Assembly (NCBI GenBank): GCA_948146395.1
Contig: OX411557.1
Span: 35,008,077 to 35,072,076, forward strand
From: Fragum whitleyi
Taxonomy: Eukaryota; Mollusca; Bivalvia; Cardiida; Cardiidae
DNA: 64,000 nucleotides
Reading direction: 5' to 3'
Shown piece after piece: positions 27,401-41,715 of this stretch. Each line of letters opens with the position of its first letter. Positions within the stretch are counted from its first letter, which is position 1. A program made the position numbers and the translations under genes. A model generated the notes under the pieces. It was not told where the DNA came from, did no database searches, and saw only the letters and a program-made list of their open reading frames with translations.

Positions 27401-30400
27401 GGGGTGTAGATTAAGCCGACTGTTTTGTCTTGGAATTTAGACGGTACGTGTGTTTGAGCTGATTTTGCGGAAAATCCAATGCATCATGATCTGGTTTAAA
27501 TGGGATTTTTCAAGAGTCCTAGGGGCAATCTATTCACATTAGGCACCCATATAGCCAAACGAATGTTGTGGAATTTGTGTCATTGTGTTGAAAATGTGGA
27601 ATTTACATGTATTTATATAGGAGAAAAAATGAGTGAGCTGCAACCTAAAGGCAGTTTGTACTCATTTTTTAAAAATTCAATATCTCAGCCAATTTTCAAC
27701 CTTTCTGCCTCAAATTTGGACTACAACACAATCATGTTATGAAAAACTAGATGTGATTGAAATTTTACTCCTGGTGAGTCAAATTTTGAATTCAGAATTA
27801 AATTCAAATTAATTTAAATTGAAATTCAATTAAATTGACAGCTACTGACTGGCGCAAGCTTCATATTGTGGCCACACTGCTTCTACAAACAATAATAATC
27901 AACTGAAATAGTTTTAAAAGTTTCAAAGCTACTATTTGCCTTTGAAGATTGATTTTTAAAACAAATTTCATGTTTTAATATGTTTGTTTATGTTTTTGAA
28001 ACTTTTGAAACTGAGTATTTATGGCCTATTTGACAATGTATCTCAGGGAGCATCAGGGTAAAAGGAGAAACTGTTCATAACAATCAATTTCTCCTTTAAC
28101 CACACTGTTTTCCACAAGTTTTTACACCTTTTTTACAGTTGCAACTGTTACAAATCTTCTACAGATGATTCTTAATTGGATGTTTTTGAAATTGAATATT
28201 AACCATTCCGACACGATACGCATTATATAGGTTGTCGCTAAAACCCCGCTTATTTGAAAAATTTTTCATTAGAATTGCTGTCCCACCAATTCTAATGGCA
28301 AATAACACCTTTAAACATTGAGGATGAATTAGAATTCACTGCGGTTGAAATAGTTTTCTTGTTTTAGAGCAAAATTTGGAGCTACAAGGCAAGTCCGAAG
28401 AAAGGCAAAAAACAGTCGCGGATACAAGTTTAGTCGCGAGACATGCATCTTTTTGAGGAGACATCATTTGCTTGAAACCGCACACTCTGTGGCTATAATT
28501 GTATTTTACAGATGTTCATGTACTAGATAGCTAGAATAAACTCTTTCTTTGAGTTTTTAAAAAAAATTTAGGTTTCATTTAGGTGTAAGGTCACCTGGCC
28601 AAGTACTTCCGGGGTCGTAGGGTGCTGAAATAGTCCCTAAAAAAAATTTACCCCCATTTTCAAGTGTGTAAATAGGCATATAAAGAAGAACTTTCTGCTC
28701 TTTTATGGTTAGATCTTTGACAATGTATTCTTTTGCAGTAAGTAAGCCAATATTTTCTTTATTTTTCAGGACTACTTTTTGTGTTCAGCTGGTTGGTGTT
28801 CTCCAGGGGGGTGTAGATTAAGCCGACTGTTTTGTCTTGGAATTTAGACGGTACGTGTGTTTGAGCTGATTTTGCGGAAAATCCAATGCATCATGATCTG
28901 GTTTAAATGGGATTTTTCAAGAGTCCTAGGGGCAATCTATTCACATTAGGCACCCATATAGCCAAACGAATGTTGTGGAATTTGTGTCATTGTGTTGAAA
29001 ATGTGGAATTTACATGTATTTATATAGGAGAAAAAATGAGTGAGCTGCAACCTAAAGGCAGTTTGTACTCATTTTTTAAAAATTCAATATCTCAGCCAAT
29101 TTTCAACCTTTCTGCCTCAAATTTGGACTACAACACAATCATGTTATGAAAAACTAGATGTGATTGAAATTTTACTCCTGGTGAGTCAAATTTTGAATTC
29201 AGAATTAAATTCAAATTAATTTAAATTGAAATTCAATTAAATTGACAGCTACTGACTGGCGCAAGCTTCATATTGTGGCCACACTGCTTCTACAAACAAT
29301 AATAATCAACTGAAATAGTTTTAAAAGTTTCAAAGCTACTATTTGCCTTTGAAGATTGATTTTTAAAACAAATTTCATGTTTTAATATGTTTGTTTATGT
29401 TTTTGAAACTTTTGAAACTGAGTATTTATGGCCTATTTGACAATGTATCTCAGGGAGCATCAGGGTAAAAGGAGAAACTGTTCATAACAATCAATTTCTC
29501 CTTTAACCACACTGTTTTCCACAAGTTTTTACACCTTTTTTACAGTTGCAACTGTTACAAATCTTCTACAGATGATTCTTAATTGGATGTTTTTGAAATT
29601 GAATATTAACCATTCCGACACGATACGCATTATATAGGTTGTCGCTAAAACCCCGCTTATTTGAAAAATTTTTCATTAGAATTGCTGTCCCACCAATTCT
29701 AATGGCAAATAACACCTTTAAACATTGAGGATGAATTAGAATTCACTGCGGTTGAAATAGTTTTCTTGTTTTAGAGCAAAATTTGGAGCTACAAGGCAAG
29801 TCCGAAGAAAGGCAAAAAACAGTCGCGGATACAAGTTTAGTCGCGAGACATGCATCTTTTTGAGGAGACATCATTTGCTTGAAACCGCACACTCTGTGGC
29901 TATAATTGTATTTTACAGATGTTCATGTACTAGATAGCTAGAATAAACTCTTTCTTTGAGTTTTTAAAAAAAATTTAGGTTTCATTTAGGTGTAAGGTCA
30001 CCTGGCCAAGTACTTCCGGGGTCGTAGGGTGCTGAAATAGTCCCTAAAAAAAATTTACCCCCATTTTCAAGTGTGTAAATAGGCATATAAAGAAGAACTT
30101 TCTGCTCTTTTATGGTTAGATCTTTGACAATGTATTCTTTTGCAGTAAGTAAGCCAATATTTTCTTTATTTTTCAGGACTACTTTTTGTGTTCAGCTGGT
30201 TGGTGTTCTCCAGGGGGGTGTAGATTAAGCCGACTGTTTTGTCTTGGAATTTAGACGGTACGTGTGTTTGAGCTGATTTTGCGGAAAATCCAATGCATCA
30301 TGATCTGGTTTAAATGGGATTTTTCAAGAGTCCTAGGGGCAATCTATTCACATTAGGCACCCATATAGCCAAACGAATGTTGTGGAATTTGTGTCATTGT

Positions 30401-33400
30401 GTTGAAAATGTGGAATTTACATGTATTTATATAGGAGAAAAAATGAGTGAGCTGCAACCTAAAGGCAGTTTGTACTCATTTTTTAAAAATTCAATATCTC
30501 AGCCAATTTTCAACCTTTCTGCCTCAAATTTGGACTACAACACAATCATGTTATGAAAAACTAGATGTGATTGAAATTTTACTCCTGGTGAGTCAAATTT
30601 TGAATTCAGAATTAAATTCAAATTAATTTAAATTGAAATTCAATTAAATTGACAGCTACTGACTGGCGCAAGCTTCATATTGTGGCCACACTGCTTCTAC
30701 AAACAATAATAATCAACTGAAATAGTTTTAAAAGTTTCAAAGCTACTATTTGCCTTTGAAGATTGATTTTTAAAACAAATTTCATGTTTTAATATGTTTG
30801 TTTATGTTTTTGAAACTTTTGAAACTGAGTATTTATGGCCTATTTGACAATGTATCTCAGGGAGCATCAGGGTAAAAGGAGAAACTGTTCATAACAATCA
30901 ATTTCTCCTTTAACCACACTGTTTTCCACAAGTTTTTACACCTTTTTTACAGTTGCAACTGTTACAAATCTTCTACAGATGATTCTTAATTGGATGTTTT
31001 TGAAATTGAATATTAACCATTCCGACACGATACGCATTATATAGGTTGTCGCTAAAACCCCGCTTATTTGAAAAATTTTTCATTAGAATTGCTGTCCCAC
31101 CAATTCTAATGGCAAATAACACCTTTAAACATTGAGGATGAATTAGAATTCACTGCGGTTGAAATAGTTTTCTTGTTTTAGGAGCAAAATTTGGAGCTAC
31201 AAGGCAAGTCCGAAGAAAGGCAAAAAACAGTCGCGGATACAAGTTTAGTCGCGAGACATGCATCTTTTTGAGGAGACATCATTTGCTTGAAACCGCACAC
31301 TCTGTGGCTATAATTGTATTTTACAGATGTTCATGTACTAGATAGCTAGAATAAACTCTTTCTTTGAGTTTTTAAAAAAAATTTAGGTTTCATTTAGGTG
31401 TAAGGTCACCTGGCCAAGTACTTCCGGGGTCGTAGGGTGCTGAAATAGTCCCTAAAAAAAATTTACCCCCATTTTCAAGTGTGTAAATAGGCATATAAAG
31501 AAGAACTTTCTGCTCTTTTATGGTTAGATCTTTGACAATGTATTCTTTTGCAGTAAGTAAGCCAATATTTTCTTTATTTTTCAGGACTACTTTTTGTGTT
31601 CAGCTGGTTGGTGTTCTCCAGGGGGGTGTAGATTAAGCCGACTGTTTTGTCTTGGAATTTAGACGGTACGTGTGTTTGAGCTGATTTTGCGGAAAATCCA
31701 ATGCATCATGATCTGGTTTAAATGGGATTTTTCAAGAGTCCTAGGGGCAATCTATTCACATTAGGCACCCATATAGCCAAACGAATGTTGTGGAATTTGT
31801 GTCATTGTGTTGAAAATGTGGAATTTACATGTATTTATATAGGAGAAAAAATGAGTGAGCTGCAACCTAAAGGCAGTTTGTACTCATTTTTTAAAAATTC
31901 AATATCTCAGCCAATTTTCAACCTTTCTGCCTCAAATTTGGACTACAACACAATCATGTTATGAAAAACTAGATGTGATTGAAATTTTACTCCTGGTGAG
32001 TCAAATTTTGAATTCAGAATTAAATTCAAATTAATTTAAATTGAAATTCAATTAAATTGACAGCTACTGACTGGCGCAAGCTTCATATTGTGGCCACACT
32101 GCTTCTACAAACAATAATAATCAACTGAAATAGTTTTAAAAGTTTCAAAGCTACTATTTGCCTTTGAAGATTGATTTTTAAAACAAATTTCATGTTTTAA
32201 TATGTTTGTTTATGTTTTTGAAACTTTTGAAACTGAGTATTTATGGCCTATTTGACAATGTATCTCAGGGAGCATCAGGGTAAAAGGAGAAACTGTTCAT
32301 AACAATCAATTTCTCCTTTAACCACACTGTTTTCCACAAGTTTTTACACCTTTTTTACAGTTGCAACTGTTACAAATCTTCTACAGATGATTCTTAATTG
32401 GATGTTTTTGAAATTGAATATTAACCATTCCGACACGATACGCATTATATAGGTTGTCGCTAAAACCCCGCTTATTTGAAAAATTTTTCATTAGAATTGC
32501 TGTCCCACCAATTCTAATGGCAAATAACACCTTTAAACATTGAGGATGAATTAGAATTCACTGCGGTTGAAATAGTTTTCTTGTTTTAGAGCAAAATTTG
32601 GAGCTACAAGGCAAGTCCGAAGAAAGGCAAAAAACAGTCGCGGATACAAGTTTAGTCGCGAGACATGCATCTTTTTGAGGAGACATCATTTGCTTGAAAC
32701 CGCACACTCTGTGGCTATAATTGTATTTTACAGATGTTCATGTACTAGATAGCTAGAATAAACTCTTTCTTTGAGTTTTTAAAAAAAAATTTAGGTTTCA
32801 TTTAGGTGTAAGGTCACCTGGCCAAGTACTTCCGGGGTCGTAGGGTGCTGAAATAGTCCCTAAAAAAAATTTACCCCCATTTTCAAGTGTGTAAATAGGC
32901 ATATAAAGAAGAACTTTCTGCTCTTTTATGGTTAGATCTTTGACAATGTATTCTTTTGCAGTAAGTAAGCCAATATTTTCTTTATTTTTCAGGACTACTT
33001 TTTGTGTTCAGCTGGTTGGTGTTCTCCAGGGGGGTGTAGATTAAGCCGACTGTTTTGTCTTGGAATTTAGACGGTACGTGTGTTTGAGCTGATTTTGCGG
33101 AAAATCCAATGCATCATGATCTGGTTTAAATGGGATTTTTCAAGAGTCCTAGGGGCAATCTATTCACATTAGGCACCCATATAGCCAAACGAATGTTGTG
33201 GAATTTGTGTCATTGTGTTGAAAATGTGGAATTTACATGTATTTATATAGGAGAAAAAATGAGTGAGCTGCAACCTAAAGGCAGTTTGTACTCATTTTTT
33301 AAAAATTCAATATCTCAGCCAATTTTCAACCTTTCTGCCTCAAATTTGGACTACAACACAATCATGTTATGAAAAACTAGATGTGATTGAAATTTTACTC

Positions 33401-36253
33401 CTGGTGAGTCAAATTTTGAATTCAGAATTAAATTCAAATTAATTTAAATTGAAATTCAATTAAATTGACAGCTACTGACTGGCGCAAGCTTCATATTGTG
33501 GCCACACTGCTTCTACAAACAATAATAATCAACTGAAATAGTTTTAAAAGTTTCAAAGCTACTATTTGCCTTTGAAGATTGATTTTTAAAACAAATTTCA
33601 TGTTTTAATATGTTTGTTTATGTTTTTGAAACTTTTGAAACTGAGTATTTATGGCCTATTTGACAATGTATCTCAGGGAGCATCAGGGTAAAAGGAGAAA
33701 CTGTTCATAACAATCAATTTCTCCTTTAACCACACTGTTTTCCACAAGTTTTTACACCTTTTTTACAGTTGCAACTGTTACAAATCTTCTACAGATGATT
33801 CTTAATTGGATGTTTTTGAAATTGAATATTAACCATTCCGACACGATACGCATTATATAGGTTGTCGCTAAAACCCCGCTTATTTGAAAAATTTTTCATT
33901 AGAATTGCTGTCCCACCAATTCTAATGGCAAATAACACCTTTAAACATTGAGGATGAATTAGAATTCACTGCGGTTGAAATAGTTTTCTTGTTTTAGAGC
34001 AAAATTTGGAGCTACAAGGCAAGTCCGAAGAAAGGCAAAAAACAGTCGCGGATACAAGTTTAGTCGCGAGACATGCATCTTTTTGAGGAGACATCATTTG
34101 CTTGAAACCGCACACTCTGTGGCTATAATTGTATTTTACAGATGTTCATGTACTAGATAGCTAGAATAAACTCTTTCTTTGAGTTTTTAAAAAAAAATTT
34201 AGGTTTCATTTAGGTGTAAGGTCACCTGGCCAAGTACTTCCGGGGTCGTAGGGTGCTGAAATAGTCCCTAAAAAAAATTTACCCCCATTTTCAAGTGTGT
34301 AAATAGGCATATAAAGAAGAACTTTCTGCTCTTTTATGGTTAGATCTTTGACAATGTATTCTTTTGCAGTAAGTAAGCCAATATTTTCTTTATTTTTCAG
34401 GACTACTTTTTGTGTTCAGCTGGTTGGTGTTCTCCAGGGGGGTGTAGATTAAGCCGACTGTTTTGTCTTGGAATTTAGACGGTACGTGTGTTTGAGCTGA
34501 TTTTGCGGAAAATCCAATGCATCATGATCTGGTTTAAATGGGATTTTTCAAGAGTCCTAGGGGCAATCTATTCACATTAGGCACCCATATAGCCAAACGA
34601 ATGTTGTGGAATTTGTGTCATTGTGTTGAAAATGTGGAATTTACATGTATTTATATAGGAGAAAAAATGAGTGAGCTGCAACCTAAAGGCAGTTTGTACT
34701 CATTTTTTAAAAATTCAATATCTCAGCCAATTTTCAACCTTTCTGCCTCAAATTTGGACTACAACACAATCATGTTATGAAAAACTAGATGTGATTGAAA
34801 TTTTACTCCTGGTGAGTCAAATTTTGAATTCAGAATTAAATTCAAATTAATTTAAATTGAAATTCAATTAAATTGACAGCTACTGACTGGCGCAAGCTTC
34901 ATATTGTGGCCACACTGCTTCTACAAACAATAATAATCAACTGAAATAGTTTTAAAAGTTTCAAAGCTACTATTTGCCTTTGAAGATTGATTTTTAAAAC
35001 AAATTTCATGTTTTGATATGTTTGTTTATGTTTTTGAAACTTTTGAAACTGAGTATTTATGGCCTATTTGACAATGTATCTCAGGGAGCATCAGGGTAAA
35101 AGGAGAAACTGTTCATAACAATCAATTTCTCCTTTAACCACACTGTTTTCCACAAGTTTTTACACCTTTTTTACAGTTGCAACTGTTACAAATCTTCTAC
35201 AGATGATTCTTAATTGGATGTTTTTGAAATTGAATATTAACCATTCCGACACGATACGCATTATATAGGTTGTCGCTAAAACCCCGCTTATTTGAAAAAT
35301 TTTTCATTAGAATTGCTGTCCCACCAATTCTAATGGCAAATAACACCTTTAAACATTGAGGATGAATTAGAATTCACTGCGGTTGAAATAGTTTTCTTGT
35401 TTTAGAGCAAAATTTGGAGCTACAAGGCAAGTCCGAAGAAAGGCAAAAAACAGTCGCGGATACAAGTTTAGTCGCGAGACATGCATCTTTTTGAGGAGAC
35501 ATCATTTGCTTGAAACCGCACACTCTGTGGCTATAATTGTATTTTACAGATGTTCATGTACTAGATAGCTAGAATAAACTCTTTCTTTGAGTTTTTAAAA
35601 AAAATTTAGGTTTCATTTAGGTGTAAGGTCACCTGGCCAAGTACTTCCGGGGTCGTAGGGTGCTGAAATAGTCCCTAAAAAAAATTTACCCCCATTTTCA
35701 AGTGTGTAAATAGGCATATAAAGAAGAACTTTCTGCTCTTTTATGGTTAGATCTTTGACAATGTATTCTTTTGCAGTAAGTAAGCCAATATTTTCTTTAT
35801 TTTTCAGGACTACTTTTTGTGTTCAGCTGGTTGGTGTTCTCCAGGGGGGTGTAGATTAAGCCGACTGTTTTGTCTTGGAATTTAGACGGTACGTGTGTTT
35901 GAGCTGATTTTGCGGAAAATCCAATGCATCATGATCTGGTTTAAATGGGATTTTTCAAGAGTCCTAGGGGCAATCTATTCACATTAGGCACCCATATAGC
36001 CAAACGAATGTTGTGGAATTTGTGTCATTGTGTTGAAAATGTGGAATTTACATGTATTTATATAGGAGAAAAAATGAGTGAGCTGCAACCTAAAGGCAGT
36101 TTGTACTCATTTTTTAAAAATTCAATATCTCAGCCAATTTTCAACCTTTCTGCCTCAAATTTGGACTACAACACAATCATGTTATGAAAAACTAGATGTG
36201 ATTGAAATTTTACTCCTGGTGAGTCAAATTTTGAATTCAGAATTAAATTCAAA

Positions 36254-39200
36254 TTAATTTAAATTGAAATTCAATTAAATTGACAGCTACTGACTGGCGC
36301 AAGCTTCATATTGTGGCCACACTGCTTCTACAAACAATAATAATCAACTGAAATAGTTTTAAAAGTTTCAAAGCTACTATTTGCCTTTGAAGATTGATTT
36401 TTAAAACAAATTTCATGTTTTAATATGTTTGTTTATGTTTTTGAAACTTTTGAAACTGAGTATTTATGGCCTATTTGACAATGTATCTCAGGGAGCATCA
36501 GGGTAAAAGGAGAAACTGTTCATAACAATCAATTTCTCCTTTAACCACACTGTTTTCCACAAGTTTTTACACCTTTTTTACAGTTGCAACTGTTACAAAT
36601 CTTCTACAGATGATTCTTAATTGGATGTTTTTGAAATTGAATATTAACCATTCCGACACGATACGCATTATATAGGTTGTCGCTAAAACCCCGCTTATTT
36701 GAAAAATTTTTCATTAGAATTGCTGTCCCACCAATTCTAATGGCAAATAACACCTTTAAACATTGAGGATGAATTAGAATTCACTGCGGTTGAAATAGTT
36801 TTCTTGTTTTAGAGCAAAATTTGGAGCTACAAGGCAAGTCCGAAGAAAGGCAAAAAACAGTCGCGGATACAAGTTTAGTCGCGAGACATGCATCTTTTTG
36901 AGGAGACATCATTTGCTTGAAACCGCACACTCTGTGGCTATAATTGTATTTTACAGATGTTCATGTACTAGATAGCTAGAATAAACTCTTTCTTTGAGTT
37001 TTTAAAAAAATTTAGGTTTCATTTAGGTGTAAGGTCACCTGGCCAAGTACTTCCGGGGTCGTAGGGTGCTGAAATAGTCCCTAAAAAAAATTTACCCCCA
37101 TTTTCAAGTGTGTAAATAGGCATATAAAGAAGAACTTTCTGCTCTTTTATGGTTAGATCTTTGACAATGTATTCTTTTGCAGTAAGTAAGCCAATATTTT
37201 CTTTATTTTTCAGGACTACTTTTTGTGTTCAGCTGGTTGGTGTTCTCCAGGGGGGTGTAGATTAAGCCGACTGTTTTGTATTGGAATTTAGACGGTACGT
37301 GTGTTTGAGCTGATTTTGCGGAAAATCCAATGCATCATGATCTGGTTTAAATGGGATTTTTCAAGAGTCCTAGGGGCAATCTATTCACATTAGGCACCCA
37401 TATAGCCAAACGAATGTTGTGGAATTTGTGTCATTGTGTTGAAAATGTGGAATTTACATGTATTTATATAGGAGAAAAAATGAGTGAGCTGCAACCTAAA
37501 GGCAGTTTGTACTCATTTTTTAAAAATTCAATATCTCAGCCAATTTTCAACCTTTCTGCCTCAAATTTGGACTACAACACAATCATGTTATGAAAAACTA
37601 GATGTGATTGAAATTTTACTCCTGGTGAGTCAAATTTTGAATTCAGAATTAAATTCAAATTAATTTAAATTGAAATTCAATTAAATTGACAGCTACTGAC
37701 TGGCGCAAGCTTCATATTGTGGCCACACTGCTTCTACAAACAATAATAATCAACTGAAATAGTTTTAAAAGTTTCAAAGCTACTATTTGCCTTTGAAGAT
37801 TGATTTTTAAAACAAATTTCATGTTTTAATATGTTTGTTTATGTTTTTGAAACTTTTGAAACTGAGTATTTATGGCCTATTTGACAATGTATCTCAGGGA
37901 GCATCAGGGTAAAAGGAGAAACTGTTCATAACAATCAATTTCTCCTTTAACCACACTGTTTTCCACAAGTTTTTACACCTTTTTTACAGTTGCAACTGTT
38001 ACAAATCTTCTACAGATGATTCTTAATTGGATGTTTTTGAAATTGAATATTAACCATTCCGACACGATACGCATTATATAGGTTGTCGCTAAAACCCCGC
38101 TTATTTGAAAAATTTTTCATTAGAATTGCTGTCCCACCAATTCTAATGGCAAATAACACCTTTAAACATTGAGGATGAATTAGAATTCACTGCGGTTGAA
38201 ATAGTTTTCTTGTTTTAGAGCAAAATTTGGAGCTACAAGGCAAGTCCGAAGAAAGGCAAAAAACAGTCGCGGATACAAGTTTAGTCGCGAGACATGCATC
38301 TTTTTGAGGAGACATCATTTGCTTGAAACCGCACACTCTGTGGCTATAATTGTATTTTACAGATGTTCATGTACTAGATAGCTAGAATAAACTCTTTCTT
38401 TGAGTTTTTAAAAAAATTTAGGTTTCATTTAGGTGTAAGGTCACCTGGCCAAGTACTTCCGGGATCGTAGGGTGCTGAAATAGTCCCTTAAAAAAATTTA
38501 CCCCCATTTTCAAGTGTGTAAATAGGCATATAAAGAAGAACTTTCTGCTCTTTTATGGTTAGATCTTTGACAATGTATTCTTTTGCAGTAAGTAAGCCAA
38601 TATTTTCTTTATTTTTCAGGACTACTTTTTGTGTTCAGCTGGTTGGTGTTCTCCAGGGGGGTGTAGATTAAGCCGACTGTTTTGTCTTGGAATTTAGACG
38701 GTACGTGTGTTTGAGCTGATTTTGCGGAAAATCCAATGCATCATGATCTGGTTTAAATGGGATTTTTCAAGAGTCCTAGGGGCAATCTATTCACATTAGG
38801 CACCCATATAGCCAAACTAATGTTGTGGAATTTGTGTCATTGTGTTGAAAATGTATAATTTACATGTATTTATATAGGAGAAAAAATGAGTGAGCTGCAA
38901 CCTAAAGGCAGTTCGTACTCATTTTTTAAAAATTCAATATCTCAGCCAATTTTCAACCTTTCTGCCTCAAATTTGGACTACAACACAATCATGTTATGAA
39001 AAACTAGATGTGATTGAAATTTTACTCCTGGTGAGTCAAATTTTGAATTCAGAATTAAATTCAAATTAATTTAAATTGAAATTCAATTAAATTGACAGCT
39101 ACTGACTGGCGCAAGCTTCATATTGTGGCCACACTGCTTCTACAAACAATAATAATCAACTGAAATAGTTTTAAAAGTTTCAAAGCTACTATTTGCCTTT

Positions 39201-41715
39201 GAAGATTGATTTTTAAAACAAATTTCATGTTTTAATATGTTTGTTTATGTTTTTGAAACTTTTGAAACTGAGTATTTATGGCCTATTTGACAATGTATCT
39301 CAGGGAGCATCAGGGTAAAAGGAGAAACTGTTCATAACAATCAATTTCTCCTTTAACCACACTGTTTTCCACAAGTTTTTACACCTTTTTTACAGTTGCA
39401 ACTGTTACAAATCTTCTACAGATGATTCTTAATTGGATGTTTTTGAAATTGAATATTAACCATTCCGACACGATACGCATTATATAGGTTGTCGCTAAAA
39501 CCCCGCTTATTTGAAAAATTTTTCATTAGAATTGCTGTCCCACCAATTCTAATGGCAAATAACACCTTTAAACATTGAGGATGAATTAGAATTCACTGCG
39601 GTTGAAATAGTTTTCTTGTTTTAGAGCAAAATTTGGAGCTACAAGGCAAGTCCGAAGAAAGGCAAAAAACAGTCGCGGATACAAGTTTAGTCGCGAGACA
39701 TGCATCTTTTTGAGGAGACATCATTTGCTTGAAACCGCACACTCTGTGGCTATAATTGTATTTTACAGATGTTCATGTACTAGATAGCTAGAATAAACTC
39801 TTTCTTTGAGTTTTTAAAAAAATTTAGGTTTCATTTAGGTGTAAGGTCACCTGGCCAAGTACTTCCGGGGTCGTAGGGTGCTGAAATAGTCCCTAAAAAA
39901 AATTTACCCCCATTTTCAAGTGTGTAAATAGGCATATAAAGAAGAACTTTCTGCTCTTTTATGGTTAGATCTTTGACAATGTATTCTTTTGCAGTAAGTA
40001 AGCCAATATTTTCTTTATTTTTCAGGACTACTTTTTGTGTTCAGCTGGTTGGTGTTCTCCAGGGGGGTGTAGATTAAGCCGACTGTTTTGTCTTGGAATT
40101 TAGACGGTACGTGTGTTTGAGCTGATTTTGCGGAAAATCCAATGCATCATGATCTGGTTTAAATGGGATTTTTCAAGAGTCCTAGGGGCAATCTATTCAC
40201 ATTAGGCACCCATATAGCCAAACGAATGTTGTGGAATTTGTGTCATTGTGTTGAAAATGTGGAATTTACATGTATTTATATAGGAGAAAAAATGAGTGAG
40301 CTGCAACCTAAAGGCAGTTCGTACTCATTTTTTAAAAATTCAATATCTCAGCCAATTTTCAACCTTTCTGCCTCAAATTTGGACTACAACACAATCATGT
40401 TATGAAAAACTAGATGTGATTGAAATTTTACTCCTGGTGAGTCAAATTTTGAATTCAGAATTAAATTCAAATTAATTTAAATTGAAATTCAATTAAATTG
40501 ACAGCTACTGACTGGCGCAAGCTTCATATTGTGGCCACACTGCTTCTACAAACAATAATAATCAACTGAAATAGTTTTAAAAGTTTCAAAGCTACTATTT
40601 GCCTTTGAAGATTGATTTTTAAAACAAATTTCATGTTTTAATATGTTTGTTTATGTTTTTGAAACTTTTGAAACTGAGTATTTATGGCCTATTTGACAAT
40701 GTATCTCAGGGAGCATCAGGGTAAAAGGAGAAACTGTTCATAACAATCAATTTCTCCTTTAACCACACTGTTTTCCACAAGTTTTTACACCTTTTTTACA
40801 GTTGCAACTGTTACAAATCTTCTACAGATGATTCTTAATTGGATGTTTTTGAAATTGAATATTAACCATTCCGACACGATACGCATTATATAGGTTGTCG
40901 CTAAAACCCCGCTTATTTGAAAAATTTTTCATTAGAATTGCTGTCCCACCAATTCTAATGGCAAATAACACCTTTAAACATTGAGGATGAATTAGAATTC
41001 ACTGCGGTTGAAATAGTTTTCTTGTTTTAGAGCAAAATTTGGAGCTACAAGGCAAGTCCGAAGAAAGGCAAAAAACAGTCGCGGATACAAGTTTAGTCGC
41101 GAGACATGCATCTTTTTGAGGAGACATCATTTGCTTGAAACCGCACACTCTGTGGCTATAATTGTATTTTACAGATGTTCATGTACTAGATAGCTAGAAT
41201 AAACTCTTTCTTTGAGTTTTTAAAAAAATTTAGGTTTCATTTAGGTGTAAGGTCACCTGGCCAAGTACTTCCGGGGTCGTAGGGTGCTGAAATAGTCCCT
41301 AAAAAAAATTTACCCCCATTTTCAAGTGTGTAAATAGGCATATAAAGAAGAACTTTCTGCTCTTTTATGGTTAGATCTTTGACAATGTATTCTTTTGCAG
41401 TAAGTAAGCCAATATTTTCTTTATTTTTCAGGACTACTTTTTGTGTTCAGCTGGTTGGTGTTCTCCAGGGGGGTGTAGATTAAGCCGACTGTTTTGTCTT
41501 GGAATTTAGACGGTACGTGTGTTTGAGCTGATTTTGCGGAAAATCCAATGCATCATGATCTGGTTTAAATGGGATTTTTCAAGAGTCCTAGGGGCAATCT
41601 ATTCACATTAGGCACCCATATAGCCAAACGAATGTTGTGGAATTTGTGTCATTGTGTTGAAAATGTGGAATTTACATGTATTTATATAGGAGAAAAAATG
41701 AGTGAGCTGCAACCT
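36254..41715. repeat. Divergent right edge of the macrosatellite array
   Basis: Units 27-30 all carry a 7-base A-run near unit position 750 instead of 8, which makes them 1406 bp. Unit 27 has a C-to-A change at 37280. Unit 28 has changes at 38464, 38489, 38818, 38855-38856 and 38914. Unit 29 shares only the last of these (40320). The final unit stops at 41715. Variants are more frequent here than in the interior, as expected when homogenisation weakens towards an array end. Confidence 0.85.

Larger units (their letters stand above)
1..41715. repeat. 1407-bp macrosatellite array, about 30 head-to-tail units
   Basis: The same 1407-bp sequence recurs without spacers from the first base to 41715. 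Taking base 1 as an arbitrary unit start, later units begin at 1408, 2815, 4222, 5629, then (after an N gap) 6704, 8111 and so on. Unit length is 1407 bp through unit 22, 1408 bp in units 23-25 (starts 30623, 32031, 33439), 1407 bp in unit 26 (34847), and 1406 bp in units 27-29 (36254, 37660, 39066). Unit 30 (40472) is cut at 41715, about 160 bp short of complete. Copies are nearly identical: 26 intact copies of the internal 80-aa ORF translate identically. The array continues left of the window, so its full length is unknown. Such uniformity implies recent amplification or ongoing homogenisation by unequal exchange or gene conversion. I recognise no rRNA, tRNA, snRNA or histone sequence in the unit, so a satellite of unknown function is the safest call. 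Confidence 0.98.

Noticed and set aside
1..41715. Array considered as rDNA, 5S, snRNA, tRNA or histone gene cluster
   Set aside because: No conserved segment of any of these genes, and no tRNA A/B box pair, is visible in the unit.
1..41715. CRISPR-like repetition
   Set aside because: Repeats are 1407 bp with no unique spacers, and the context is eukaryotic.
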